NCBI RefSeq assembly: GCF_024343735.1
Contig: NZ_RJUE01000060.1
Location: forward strand, 62,001 to 126,000
Direction of reading: 5' to 3'
Length of the DNA stretch: 64,000 bases
DNA from: Lacihabitans sp. CCS-44
GTDB lineage: Bacteria > Bacteroidota > Bacteroidia > Cytophagales > Spirosomataceae
The notes below the pieces were generated by a model. The model saw nothing but the letters and a program-made list of their open reading frames with translations, had not been told where the DNA came from and did no database searches. The number at the start of each line of letters is the position of its first letter. The first letter of the stretch is position 1. This document shows, one piece after another, positions 56,659 to 64,000 of this stretch. The position numbers were made by a program, and so were the translations under genes.

Positions 56659-59108
56659 TGGAAACTAAACTTGAAATAGTAAGGGAACTTTCGCTCTTAT
56701 ATGAGTTGTCGCTTTCAGTGGGAGGCACACTTGACCTTAAAAAGACAAGCGAAGACTTTCTGAAAGTATGGATGAGGCAGAAAAATATCGATTATGGATC
56801 CATCTGGATTAAAAATGAGTACCTAGGTATAGATAATCCCAACCAGTTTACTTTAATCTTTGGCCACCCCTATTTTCTGATAATCGAAAGCAAAGAAATC
56901 CCTTCGGAAAAATTCTTAGAAACGTTAAAGCAACAAAAAGCATTTGAAGTTGGAAATAACGACCCAGATTTTCTTCATTTCAAAAAGGAAAAAAACATAA
57001 AATCTGGCAGCTACTGGTTTCTAGAAATCCCAAATTTAGGATTTATAAAGTTCTTTTTTTATGAAAAAAACCCATCTCGCCAATCCTTCAATCTAAAGGA
57101 AATAAAAAAAGCCGAAAAAGTACTGGGAAAACTCAGCATAGCGTTGCAATCATGTTTACTTCACGATAGAGTAATTCGAGAGACCGAACAAAAAAATAAG
57201 TTTCAGAAGGAAATAAGAAAACTGGCCTTGGTTGCAGAAAAAACCGACAACGCAATTGTTATCACAGATGCAAACGGGATTATTGAATGGGCAAACGATG
57301 GATTTAAAAGAATTTCAGGATATTCGATTGAAGAGGCAATAGGCAAAACGCCAGGCTCCCTTTTACAGGGGCCAGAGACAAATCCAGAAACCGTAGAATA
57401 TATTAGAGGGCAATTAAAAGCTGAAAATAGTTTTAGAGCAGAGCTTCTCAATTATACAAAAACAGGAGAAAAATATTGGATAGAACTTTCCATTCAACCC
57501 ATTTATGATGAAAACGGACTTCTGATAAATTTCATAGCCGTAGAATCTGACATAACGGACCGAAAAAACAAAGAAGTTGAGCTAAACGAAGCCAAAGAAA
57601 AAGCAGAAGAATCGGGAAGAATAAAGCAAGAATTCCTATCTGTGGTGAGCCATGAAATCAGAACTCCATTGAATGGAATCATCGGCATGTCTAATCTTCT
57701 TCAGAAAACCCAACTGTCACCACAACAATCTGATTACCTAAATACGATTCAAGTTTCAACCGAAAACCTATCATTGATAATCAACTCAATTCTGGATTTT
57801 TCTAAAATTGAATCAGGACAATTGAATATTCAAACTATTCCATTCAATCTAGAAAAGATTGTCCGGAATATAATCAATAGCAACGAATTTAAAGCAGAGC
57901 AAAAAGGATTAGGTCTGTTTCTCAAATTTGATCCTAAAGTAGACTCTCACCTCATCGGCGACGGAATTAGGTTAAGTCAGGTGTTGTTAAACTTGGTAAG
58001 CAACGCCCTCAAGTTTACTGTAACTGGCAAAATCGAATTGGAGATTCGGTTAATATCTAAAATGAATAATGCTCTGGTTCTCGAATTCAATGTTGAGGAC
58101 ACAGGAAAGGGAATTCCAGAAAAGATGCAAAAGGTCATTTTTGAAAGTTTCACACAAGAAGACTCAAGCTTAGGCCGAAAATACGGCGGCACCGGACTTG
58201 GTCTAAGTATTTCTCAAAAATTGGTGTCTTTAATGGGCGGCGAGCTAAAGTTGACAAGCAAAGAAAATGTTGGTACTAAAGTTTCTTTCATTTTGGGTTT
58301 TCCAATAAATCAAGACCCTTCTTCCAAATCAGAAAATTCGATTCTGTCTGAAAATATGCTCATTGGCAAAAAAATCCTTGTGGTAGAAGACAATACCATG
58401 AATCAATTTTTTGCACAAAAACTTCTGGAAGGCTGGGGTATGAAAGTAGACATAGCCAACAATGGAAAAGAGGGAGTAGATATGTTTAAGATAAAACACT
58501 ATGACTGTATATTGATGGATATACAAATGCCAGAAATGGACGGAATCCAAGCCACTAAATTCATAAGACAAAGCAACAAATACGTTCCAATAATAGCCCT
58601 GACGGCGTTATCAGTAGAGGAGGAGGCCGACAACTTTAAATCTGCCGGAATGAATGATTACATTACAAAACCGTTTGAGGCAGAATACCTCAAAAAGAAA
58701 CTTATAGCGTATATACTCTCTTATCAAAACTACTCCATTTCAAGTCCGAAAAGCAACGAATCAAAAGAGGAACGAACATACGATAACAGTTTACTCAGCC
58801 AAATGATGAAAGGCAATCAAGTACAAATAAGACAAATGGAGCAGTTATTTGTAAATCAGGCAGAGGAAGTATTAGAACTAATGCACCAGCACTTTACCCT
58901 TGAAAAATGGAGGGAAATAGGCCTGCTAGCACACAAACTTAAAGCCTCAATAGATATGCTTCAAATCACAGATCTAAAGTTAGTCATCAGAAAATTAGAG
59001 AGTTTAGAAAAAAACACACCAGATAAACAAATTATAGACGACCTCATAAGTAATGTGACTCAAACATTGCAGAAAGTCTGTCTTTCAATTAAAAATTCGC
59101 ATAAATAA
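56658..59108 (+). CDS. FIST-associated hybrid sensor histidine kinase (PAS-HisKA-HATPase-REC-HPt)
   Basis: A soluble 816-aa kinase. Residues 1-150 form a GAF-like region (SIWIKNEYLGIDNPNQFTLIFGHPYF), followed by a coiled coil and one PAS/PAC domain (about 190-305; AIVITDANGIIEWANDGFKRISGYS). HisKA contains VVSHEIRTPLNGIIG (His332), the ATPase domain NLVSNALKFTVTG and GGTGLGLSIS, the receiver Asp621 in CILMDIQMPEMDG, and the HPt His759 in LAHKLKASIDML. A full phosphorelay is therefore intact. Coupled to the FIST gene in front and abutting a glycosyltransferase behind, without any gap. Confidence 0.93.
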   Translation: METKLEIVRELSLLYELSLSVGGTLDLKKTSEDFLKVWMRQKNIDYGSIWIKNEYLGIDNPNQFTLIFGHPYFLIIESKEIPSEKFLETLKQQKAFEVGNNDPDFLHFKKEKNIKSGSYWFLEIPNLGFIKFFFYEKNPSRQSFNLKEIKKAEKVLGKLSIALQSCLLHDRVIRETEQKNKFQKEIRKLALVAEKTDNAIVITDANGIIEWANDGFKRISGYSIEEAIGKTPGSLLQGPETNPETVEYIRGQLKAENSFRAELLNYTKTGEKYWIELSIQPIYDENGLLINFIAVESDITDRKNKEVELNEAKEKAEESGRIKQEFLSVVSHEIRTPLNGIIGMSNLLQKTQLSPQQSDYLNTIQVSTENLSLIINSILDFSKIESGQLNIQTIPFNLEKIVRNIINSNEFKAEQKGLGLFLKFDPKVDSHLIGDGIRLSQVLLNLVSNALKFTVTGKIELEIRLISKMNNALVLEFNVEDTGKGIPEKMQKVIFESFTQEDSSLGRKYGGTGLGLSISQKLVSLMGGELKLTSKENVGTKVSFILGFPINQDPSSKSENSILSENMLIGKKILVVEDNTMNQFFAQKLLEGWGMKVDIANNGKEGVDMFKIKHYDCILMDIQMPEMDGIQATKFIRQSNKYVPIIALTALSVEEEADNFKSAGMNDYITKPFEAEYLKKKLIAYILSYQNYSISSPKSNESKEERTYDNSLLSQMMKGNQVQIRQMEQLFVNQAEEVLELMHQHFTLEKWREIGLLAHKLKASIDMLQITDLKLVIRKLESLEKNTPDKQIIDDLISNVTQTLQKVCLSIKNSHK

Positions 59109-59981
59109 ATGGAACCACTAGTATCAATTATTACGGTAAACTTTAATCAAACAGAGGTTACAATCAGTCTTTTAGAGTCCTTAAGAGAGATTTCTTACAA
59201 AAACATAGAAGTTTTTGTTGTAGATAATGCCTCAAGAGAAAATCCATATTCACAAATCAAAAGTCTTTTCCCGGAGGTGAACATTATTTTGAGTAAGGAA
59301 AATCTGGGTTTTGCTGGTGGAAATAATCTGGCAATAGAAAAAGCTCGGGGAAAATATATGATGTTCTTGAACAACGACACCGAAGTGAAACAAGGTTTTT
59401 TAGAACCACTTGTTGAGACAATGGAAAATGATTCAACAGTGGGTATCTGTTCATCAAAACTGATATTTTACTCGCATCCTGACACCATTCAATATGCTGG
59501 CTCGAGTCCGCTGCATCCTATAAAAATTCAAAGCTTTGCTTACGGATACGGACAAAAGGATTCTGAAAAATATAACCAAACAATAGAAACATCCTTAGCA
59601 CACGGTGCGGCCATGCTTGTAAGAACAGACGCCATAAACAAAGCTGGTAAAATGCCCGAAGAATATTTCTTGTATTATGAGGAAATAGATTGGTGCGAAA
59701 GAATAAAAAAAGAAGGTTATAAAATCATGTTTGTCCCTGGCTCAATTGTACTTCACAAAGAGTCAATTTCTATCGGGAAACAAAGTTATATTCAGGTTTA
59801 TTATAAAACACGCAACAGGATTTTACTGGCCAGGAAATGGAGAACTGACTCAGATAAAATCTATTCCTTGGCTTATCTAATGGCCACTGTTTTCAGAGAT
59901 CTTTTCAAATATATATCTCAAGGAAAAAATAAACTCGCCAAAGCAAGTTGGAATGCATTCTGGTGGAACGTCCAAAACTAA
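59109..59981 (+). CDS. Glycosyltransferase family 2 (rhamnosyltransferase-like)
   Basis: A 290-aa soluble GT-A enzyme, resembling WbbL-type transferases. Core motifs: VSIITVNFNQTEVTISLLESL, VFVVDNASRENP, NLGFAGGNNLAI, the DxD-like MFLNNDTEV, and the acceptor-side YFLYYEEIDWCERIKKEGYKI with IVLHKES. It starts directly after the hybrid kinase stop, so it is part of the FIST/kinase operon: a polysaccharide output gene placed with a sensor pair. Confidence 0.92.
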   Translation: MEPLVSIITVNFNQTEVTISLLESLREISYKNIEVFVVDNASRENPYSQIKSLFPEVNIILSKENLGFAGGNNLAIEKARGKYMMFLNNDTEVKQGFLEPLVETMENDSTVGICSSKLIFYSHPDTIQYAGSSPLHPIKIQSFAYGYGQKDSEKYNQTIETSLAHGAAMLVRTDAINKAGKMPEEYFLYYEEIDWCERIKKEGYKIMFVPGSIVLHKESISIGKQSYIQVYYKTRNRILLARKWRTDSDKIYSLAYLMATVFRDLFKYISQGKNKLAKASWNAFWWNVQN

Positions 59982-60078
59982 ATTTGGAAATTAGCCTCTG
60001 ATTTTACTCATTCTTGGAATATTTCGGAGTGCTTTGACTTAGTATAAAAAATACAAAAAATCAATTTCCTCACTTTAA

Positions 60079-60240
60079 ATGAGAGTTATGCTACCTCTCA
60101 ATAAGTATTCTATCATTCTAGCTTCTTTATTGGTCATTTATGCCATTTTTTTAACAGATTTGGCAGGGTTATTGTCTTTTTTCAAAAAGCCACTTGTCAC
60201 AAATGATACGGCATTTTTTAAAGGCTTTTATCAATTATAA
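60079..60240 (+). CDS. Small single-pass membrane protein (53 aa)
   Basis: A short ORF in the gap between the glycosyltransferase and FIST protein 2. It codes for a short polar start (MRVMLPLNKY), a hydrophobic segment (SIILASLLVIYAIFLTDLAGLL) and a basic, then polar tail (FFKKPLVTNDTAFF), the layout of a small inner-membrane protein. No homologue family is recognised and there is no clear promoter or ribosome-binding site, so chance is not excluded. The remaining gap bases (59982-60078 and 60241-60375) show nothing distinct. Confidence 0.45.
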   Translation: MRVMLPLNKYSIILASLLVIYAIFLTDLAGLLSFFKKPLVTNDTAFFKGFYQL

Positions 60241-60375
60241 ACAGTTGAAAAAAAATAAGTCATCAGAATTATCAAAAGAACATAGAACAAATTAAATCTT
60301 GATGTGAAAATCAAGCAAAATATCGAAACCAAAAAATATTAAAGCTATTTACAACAAAAATATAGTGATTTAGAA

Positions 60376-61512
60376 ATGAAAATTGAGCAAAAAATAATAA
60401 GCGAAAATGGGTGGCAAACAGTTTACTCTCACGAGGGTTTCAATAACTCTCTCTGTCAAATAGTATTGGTACTTGGTGGGAAAAAAAATATCACTTCTGA
60501 TATTTTAGTTGCTCTAAAAAGTGACTATCCCAATGCTCAGTTGATTTCTGCATCTACGGCTGGAGAAATAGCCAACTACTCCTTCTACGATGAGCAATTG
60601 TCTACCACCGCTATATTTCTTGAGAAAACACCTTTTGAAAGTAAGCTAGCCAACATCAAAGACTTTGCGAATAGCTATGATTTGGGGCTGGATTTATTCA
60701 AAAAAATGCCAAAAGAAAATCTTAAATATGTTTTTGTACTGTCAGATGGTGGCCTCATAAATGGTACAGAACTCCTCGAAGGAATAAATGCTGAAAATAG
60801 TAGCGAAATACTAATAACAGGCGGCTTGGCTGGCGATGGATCAAGGTTTCAGTCCACGCTAGTAGGCGTTGATGATAATCTACAATCTGGAAATGTTGTA
60901 TTAATAGGTTTCTATGGGGAGCACATCAAAGTTGGACATGGGTCGCTTGGTGGTTGGGATGAGTTTGGACCGGAAAGAATTGTTACAAAATCAGAGAAAA
61001 ACGTATTGTTCGAACTTGACAATAAAAATGCATTAGAACTCTATAAGCAATACCTAGGCTCCTACGCTGAAGAACTTCCAGGCTCTGCGTTACTATTTCC
61101 AATATCGATATCAAATGACGAACAAAACACAAAGAATGTACGAACCATACTCTCCATTGACGAGGCCAAACAATCAATGACATTTGCAGGTAATTTACCA
61201 ATGGGAAGTAAAGTAAGACTAATGAAGGCTAATTTCGATAAAATAATTAATGCATCTGGAACAGCCGCAGAGCAGTCTGTCTCGTTTAATTTCGAAAAAC
61301 CCGACCTCGCTATTTTGATAAGTTGTGTAGGACGAAAACTCATACTAAACGACAGAGTAGAAGAAGAAATAGAAATTGCTAAAGATATTTTCGGCATAGA
61401 AACCTGCGTGTCCGGATTTTATTCTTACGGTGAAATCTCTCCTCTCGTCAAATCTCAAAAATGTGAACTTCAAAACCAAACAATGACCATTACCACTCTA
61501 AAAGAAATTTGA
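60376..61512 (+). CDS. FIST-domain sensor protein 2
   Basis: A 378-aa soluble FIST protein. The N-domain has LCQIVLVLGGKKNITSDILVAL, AQLISASTAGEIANYSFYD and the core YVFVLSDGGLINGTELLEGIN with ILITGGLAGDGSRF; the C-domain contains ALELYKQYLGSYAEELPGSALLFPIS and CVSGFYSYGEISPL, followed by the final beta-strands. It differs substantially from FIST protein 1, being nearer the canonical form, so the two are probably not recent duplicates. It lies 4 nt before its hybrid kinase. Confidence 0.92.
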   Translation: MKIEQKIISENGWQTVYSHEGFNNSLCQIVLVLGGKKNITSDILVALKSDYPNAQLISASTAGEIANYSFYDEQLSTTAIFLEKTPFESKLANIKDFANSYDLGLDLFKKMPKENLKYVFVLSDGGLINGTELLEGINAENSSEILITGGLAGDGSRFQSTLVGVDDNLQSGNVVLIGFYGEHIKVGHGSLGGWDEFGPERIVTKSEKNVLFELDNKNALELYKQYLGSYAEELPGSALLFPISISNDEQNTKNVRTILSIDEAKQSMTFAGNLPMGSKVRLMKANFDKIINASGTAAEQSVSFNFEKPDLAILISCVGRKLILNDRVEEEIEIAKDIFGIETCVSGFYSYGEISPLVKSQKCELQNQTMTITTLKEI

Positions 61513-61516
61513 CACT

Positions 61517-63013
61517 ATGAATTTACACCCTTTATTGGCAAAACAAATAGCTAAACATTTAGGAGAAGAAGCATTAGAAAATCCTGAATTTACTTCACTT
61601 ATCAAGGTTGTAAGTGCTTCTTATGAGTCTTATGAAAGAGATAAAAAAATTACTGAGCATGCTTTTGAGATAAGCGAAAAGGAATATCAGGATGTTCTTC
61701 AGGATTTGAAAAAAGAAAACGAGTTAAAAAAGGAATCTATAAAAAAGGTTAAGCAAACTTTAACAATTCTTGATGAAAAAAATGCCTCAAATCTAAAAGA
61801 CTCAGACGACCTAGTAGAAATTATTGATTTGCTGAATGATCAAATCAATATCAAAAACGAACTTGAACAAACTTTGGTTTTTGCAAAAGAAAATGCCGAA
61901 AAAGCAGCCAAAGCTAAGTCCGATTTTTTATCTGTAATGAGTCACGAGATTCGTACTCCATTAAATGCCATAATTGGAAACATCCACATCTTAAAACAAG
62001 AAGTTCATTTGCCTCACCAGGAAGAATTTATCAGTACACTCCATATCTCAGCAATGAACCTGATAAATCTAATCAACGATATTTTAGATTTTAGCAAAAT
62101 AGAGGACGGGAAAATTAAATTTGACAACAAATCTTTCTCATTAAAAAATCTACTCAGCGACGTCAGAGCCACCAATAGGTTTAAAGCCGACGAGCATCAA
62201 AACACCATAAACCTAAACATAGATGAAAACGTCCCAGACCTAGTTTTGGGAGATTCATTACGCTTAGGTCAATTGATGAACAATCTGGTTTCAAATGCAA
62301 TAAAGTTTACTAGTAATGGCGAAATAAACATCAATATTTCGGTAGTGGGAGAAAGTCAAGACCCAACACACGTAAAGTTTTCGGTGGTAGATAATGGAAT
62401 TGGTATTGAAAAAGAAAATATTATTAAAATATTCGAAAGATTCACCCAGGCCAATTCCAATATCACACGAGAACATGGGGGGTCAGGGCTGGGCCTTGCC
62501 ATCATCAAAAAATTGTTGGTATTGATGGATGCAGATATCCATGTTGAAAGCGAATTTGGTAAAGGTTCTAACTTTTACTTTACATTACCTTTTGTGAAGG
62601 ATCAGAGCCTTCCAATCACTGAAAAAAGCATAGAATCAAATGAGAATGTACTGCTAGAAGGAATAAAAGTACTGCTTGTTGAAGACATAAAGTTTAATGT
62701 TTTGGTCGCAAAAAAAATGATGGAAAACTGGAAAATTGACATAGATTTGGCAGAAAATGGCCTTGTAGCTGTAGAAAAAGTCAAAAACAACAAATATGAT
62801 GTCATTTTGATGGATTTACAGATGCCCATAATGGACGGACTTTCTGCTACTAAAAAAATACGCGAACTAGGAATAAATACGCATATTATAGCCTTAACAG
62901 CCTCTGTTTCTAACGATACACAATCTGAGGTTTATAGTTGCGGAATGAACAATTATCTGACAAAACCATTTAATCCAAAAGATTTACATGAAGCAATAAG
63001 AAGAGCCATTTAA
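61517..63013 (+). CDS. FIST-associated hybrid histidine kinase (HisKA-HATPase-REC)
   Basis: A compact 498-aa soluble kinase. An N-terminal helical and coiled-coil region (about 1-130, ALENPEFTSLIKVVSASYESYERDKKITEHAFEISEKEY) takes the place of PAS domains and may receive the signal from FIST protein 2. HisKA has VMSHEIRTPLNAIIG (His143), the ATPase domain NLVSNAIKFTSNG and GGSGLGLAII, and the receiver Asp433 in VILMDLQMPIMDG. There is no HPt domain, so a separate HPt protein would be needed for a relay. Confidence 0.92.
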   Translation: MNLHPLLAKQIAKHLGEEALENPEFTSLIKVVSASYESYERDKKITEHAFEISEKEYQDVLQDLKKENELKKESIKKVKQTLTILDEKNASNLKDSDDLVEIIDLLNDQINIKNELEQTLVFAKENAEKAAKAKSDFLSVMSHEIRTPLNAIIGNIHILKQEVHLPHQEEFISTLHISAMNLINLINDILDFSKIEDGKIKFDNKSFSLKNLLSDVRATNRFKADEHQNTINLNIDENVPDLVLGDSLRLGQLMNNLVSNAIKFTSNGEININISVVGESQDPTHVKFSVVDNGIGIEKENIIKIFERFTQANSNITREHGGSGLGLAIIKKLLVLMDADIHVESEFGKGSNFYFTLPFVKDQSLPITEKSIESNENVLLEGIKVLLVEDIKFNVLVAKKMMENWKIDIDLAENGLVAVEKVKNNKYDVILMDLQMPIMDGLSATKKIRELGINTHIIALTASVSNDTQSEVYSCGMNNYLTKPFNPKDLHEAIRRAI

Positions 63014-63042
63014 GTCAAAATTTGCAATAGATAAGTCCTTGA

Positions 63043-63378
63043 TTAAACCTCCTCTAAAATGGATTCTCCTTCGGAACAATCGCCAGAAGTCCAACGCCAT
63101 TTTTCATACAATCTTACTTTTCCATTGGGCAGCATTTCAGGTTTTGAAAAACAAATACCCGTCATCAATTCACCCGCTGAATTGATGTGGTGGTAACGCA
63201 TATTTATATGGCCTTGCTCGTTGACAATTCCAATCAAATGACCCACCAAAATTTTGCCTCCTGAATAATCAGAACTCAAGACATTTCCTTCCTGAATATA
63301 TTCAAAAATAGTCTCCGATGAGGTATCTCCATTTTGCGTATTAGAAATTGCCCTAAATAATTTTTTGTTATAATTCAT
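63043..63378 (-). CDS. Small conserved beta-rich protein
   Basis: A 111-aa cytoplasmic protein with MORN-like strands (LFRAISNTQNGDTSSETIFEYIQEGNVLSSDYSGGKILVGHLIGIVNEQGHINMRYHHINSAGELMTG, ending WTSGDCSEGESILEEV). Very similar short proteins occur across Bacteroidota and are sometimes labelled n-acetylglutamate synthase, a label not supported by any visible catalytic domain. It is convergent with the FIST/kinase operon (about 30 nt apart). Function unknown. Confidence 0.75.
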   Translation of the reverse strand: MNYNKKLFRAISNTQNGDTSSETIFEYIQEGNVLSSDYSGGKILVGHLIGIVNEQGHINMRYHHINSAGELMTGICFSKPEMLPNGKVRLYEKWRWTSGDCSEGESILEEV

Positions 63379-63400
63379 TACCTAAAATTTATCTTGAAAC

Positions 63401-63430
63401 AAAAAAGCCCCTGAATATTAATTCAGAGGC
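63401..63430 (-). terminator. Terminator of the DUF4394 gene
   Basis: Minus-strand stem GCCTCTGAAT/ATTCAGGGGC (63430-63421 with 63416-63407, one G-U pair), followed by six T residues. It is placed just after the DUF4394 stop. Confidence 0.82.
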
Positions 63431-63449
63431 CAAAATACTTTAATTTTTA

Positions 63450-64000
63450 TTAAAAACCAGTTCCAACAGAAAATGCTCTTACACCTAAGGGTAAATCTCC
63501 CATTTTTGTCGCCATTCCTGTTGTTAAATTAATCGAATATATCGAAGATTTGTCTGCCACTTTCAAGACCGCATAAGCCATTCCGCTCCTGCTTCCTATA
63601 TCAAAACCACTTGCAGCTTCAATATTAACCCCTAAAGCTCCCACTTCTACCTGCGTGCCATTATTTGGTGGGTCTTGCTTGTATAATTTGTCTGTATTTG
63701 CATCCAAATTATAAAGTATGGTTGAAGTAGTACCCACAAAGTTATTGGTGTAAGCAGAAGCAACAATCATCGGCATTCCTGGGTTCAAGGCACCATCAGT
63801 AGCCGCTATCACTCCTGATTCGGGATGTAATCTAAGATTTTGACCCGTATTGCTCACGCATCGAATTCTATCCACTGTTGGGTTAAAATCAAAACCGAAT
63901 GAAGTTCCCATGAGCATTGTGCTAAAAGCCATTGTTCCAACTGCCGTTGCAGCTCCAGAGGCTGTATTCAAAACATAAATTCTGCTTGAGCTTCCCAAGG
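63450..64000 (-). CDS. DUF4394-domain protein (truncated by window edge)
   Basis: Only the last ~183 residues are inside the window; the frame is open to the edge and the ORF's apparent start is an internal TTG. The sequence has the propeller-like DUF4394 repeats (RIYVLNTASGAATAVG, GFDFNPTVDRIRCVSNTGQNLRLHPESGVIAATDGALNPG, LYNLDANTDKLYKQDPPNNGTQVEVGALGV, IYSINLTTGMATKMGDLPLGVRAFSVG). Such proteins are usually exported, but the N-terminus is missing here. Its function is not known. Confidence 0.85.
   Translation of the reverse strand, partial: LGSSSRIYVLNTASGAATAVGTMAFSTMLMGTSFGFDFNPTVDRIRCVSNTGQNLRLHPESGVIAATDGALNPGMPMIVASAYTNNFVGTTSTILYNLDANTDKLYKQDPPNNGTQVEVGALGVNIEAASGFDIGSRSGMAYAVLKVADKSSIYSINLTTGMATKMGDLPLGVRAFSVGTGF

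Noticed and set aside
63043-63378. Annotation as n-acetylglutamate synthase
   Set aside because: Similar proteins carry this label, but 111 residues without a GNAT or kinase-like domain cannot support it.
1-64000. CRISPR arrays
   Set aside because: No series of regularly spaced direct repeats was seen; the only direct repeats are the two rpoC-tail copies and short operator motifs.

Overview
The window is a stretch of chromosome from a Bacteroidota bacterium, most likely of the Cytophagia/Cytophagales. The reasons are the ftsQ-ftsA-ftsZ end of the dcw cluster with Bacteroidota-type FtsA and FtsZ, A+T-rich DNA, promoters matching the Bacteroidota consensus TTTG-N19/20-TAnnTTTG, few Shine-Dalgarno sequences, hybrid histidine kinases, and a TolC/HlyD pair. 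No tRNA, rRNA, CRISPR array, integrase or transposase gene was recognised.

Layout. 1-3.2 kb: end of ftsQ, then ftsA and ftsZ and a terminator. 3.2-12 kb: RluE-type pseudouridine synthase, M19 dipeptidase, gpsA, a HlyD/TolC export pair lacking its pump, an AraC regulator and a secreted amidohydrolase. 12.4-13.6 kb: a class II Fic protein whose promoter sits inside repeated operator-like motifs. 13.6-20.0 kb: a six-gene, visibly A+T-rich accessory block. It is bounded by two ~83-bp direct repeats that each carry the last ~23 bp of rpoC plus the rpoC terminator. Its cargo is a W-rich repeat protein, a WG-repeat-like protein, two different FRG-domain proteins, a small unknown protein and a HEPN/AbiU2-like protein. 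This is the best candidate for an undescribed system, plausibly stress or phage defence. 20-30.7 kb: rplK-rplA-rplJ-rplL-rpoB-rpoC, with a consensus promoter, a ~210-nt leader and an attenuator-like hairpin before rpoB, but without the usual secE-nusG upstream.

31-38.4 kb: first exopolysaccharide (EPS) operon: half-length TolC-like protein, Wzc-like protein with a degenerate kinase domain, glycosyltransferase, methyltransferase, Wzx flippase, Wzy/ligase. 38.7-41.7 kb: H-NOX nitric-oxide sensor and its hybrid kinase, divergent from that operon. 41.8-49.4 kb: dnaN, a TPR membrane protein, psd, an MFS transporter, a small membrane protein and rnhB. 49.4-53.9 kb: second EPS operon, starting with a receiver-domain/sugar-1-phosphate-transferase fusion, then three glycosyltransferases. 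54.1-63 kb: a sigma54-type response regulator, a FIST sensor with hybrid kinase and glycosyltransferase, a 53-aa membrane ORF, and a second FIST/hybrid kinase pair. The end of the window holds a small conserved protein and a truncated DUF4394 gene.

How it fits together (inference): the right half reads as a surface-polysaccharide programme under signal control. NO is sensed by H-NOX and small ligands by the two FIST proteins; each is paired with a hybrid kinase. Possible outputs are the NtrC-like regulator and the receiver domain fused directly to the initiating transferase. Two 21-bp-arm inverted repeats lying between convergent gene pairs (5.0 and 46.5 kb) form a separate repeated element family.
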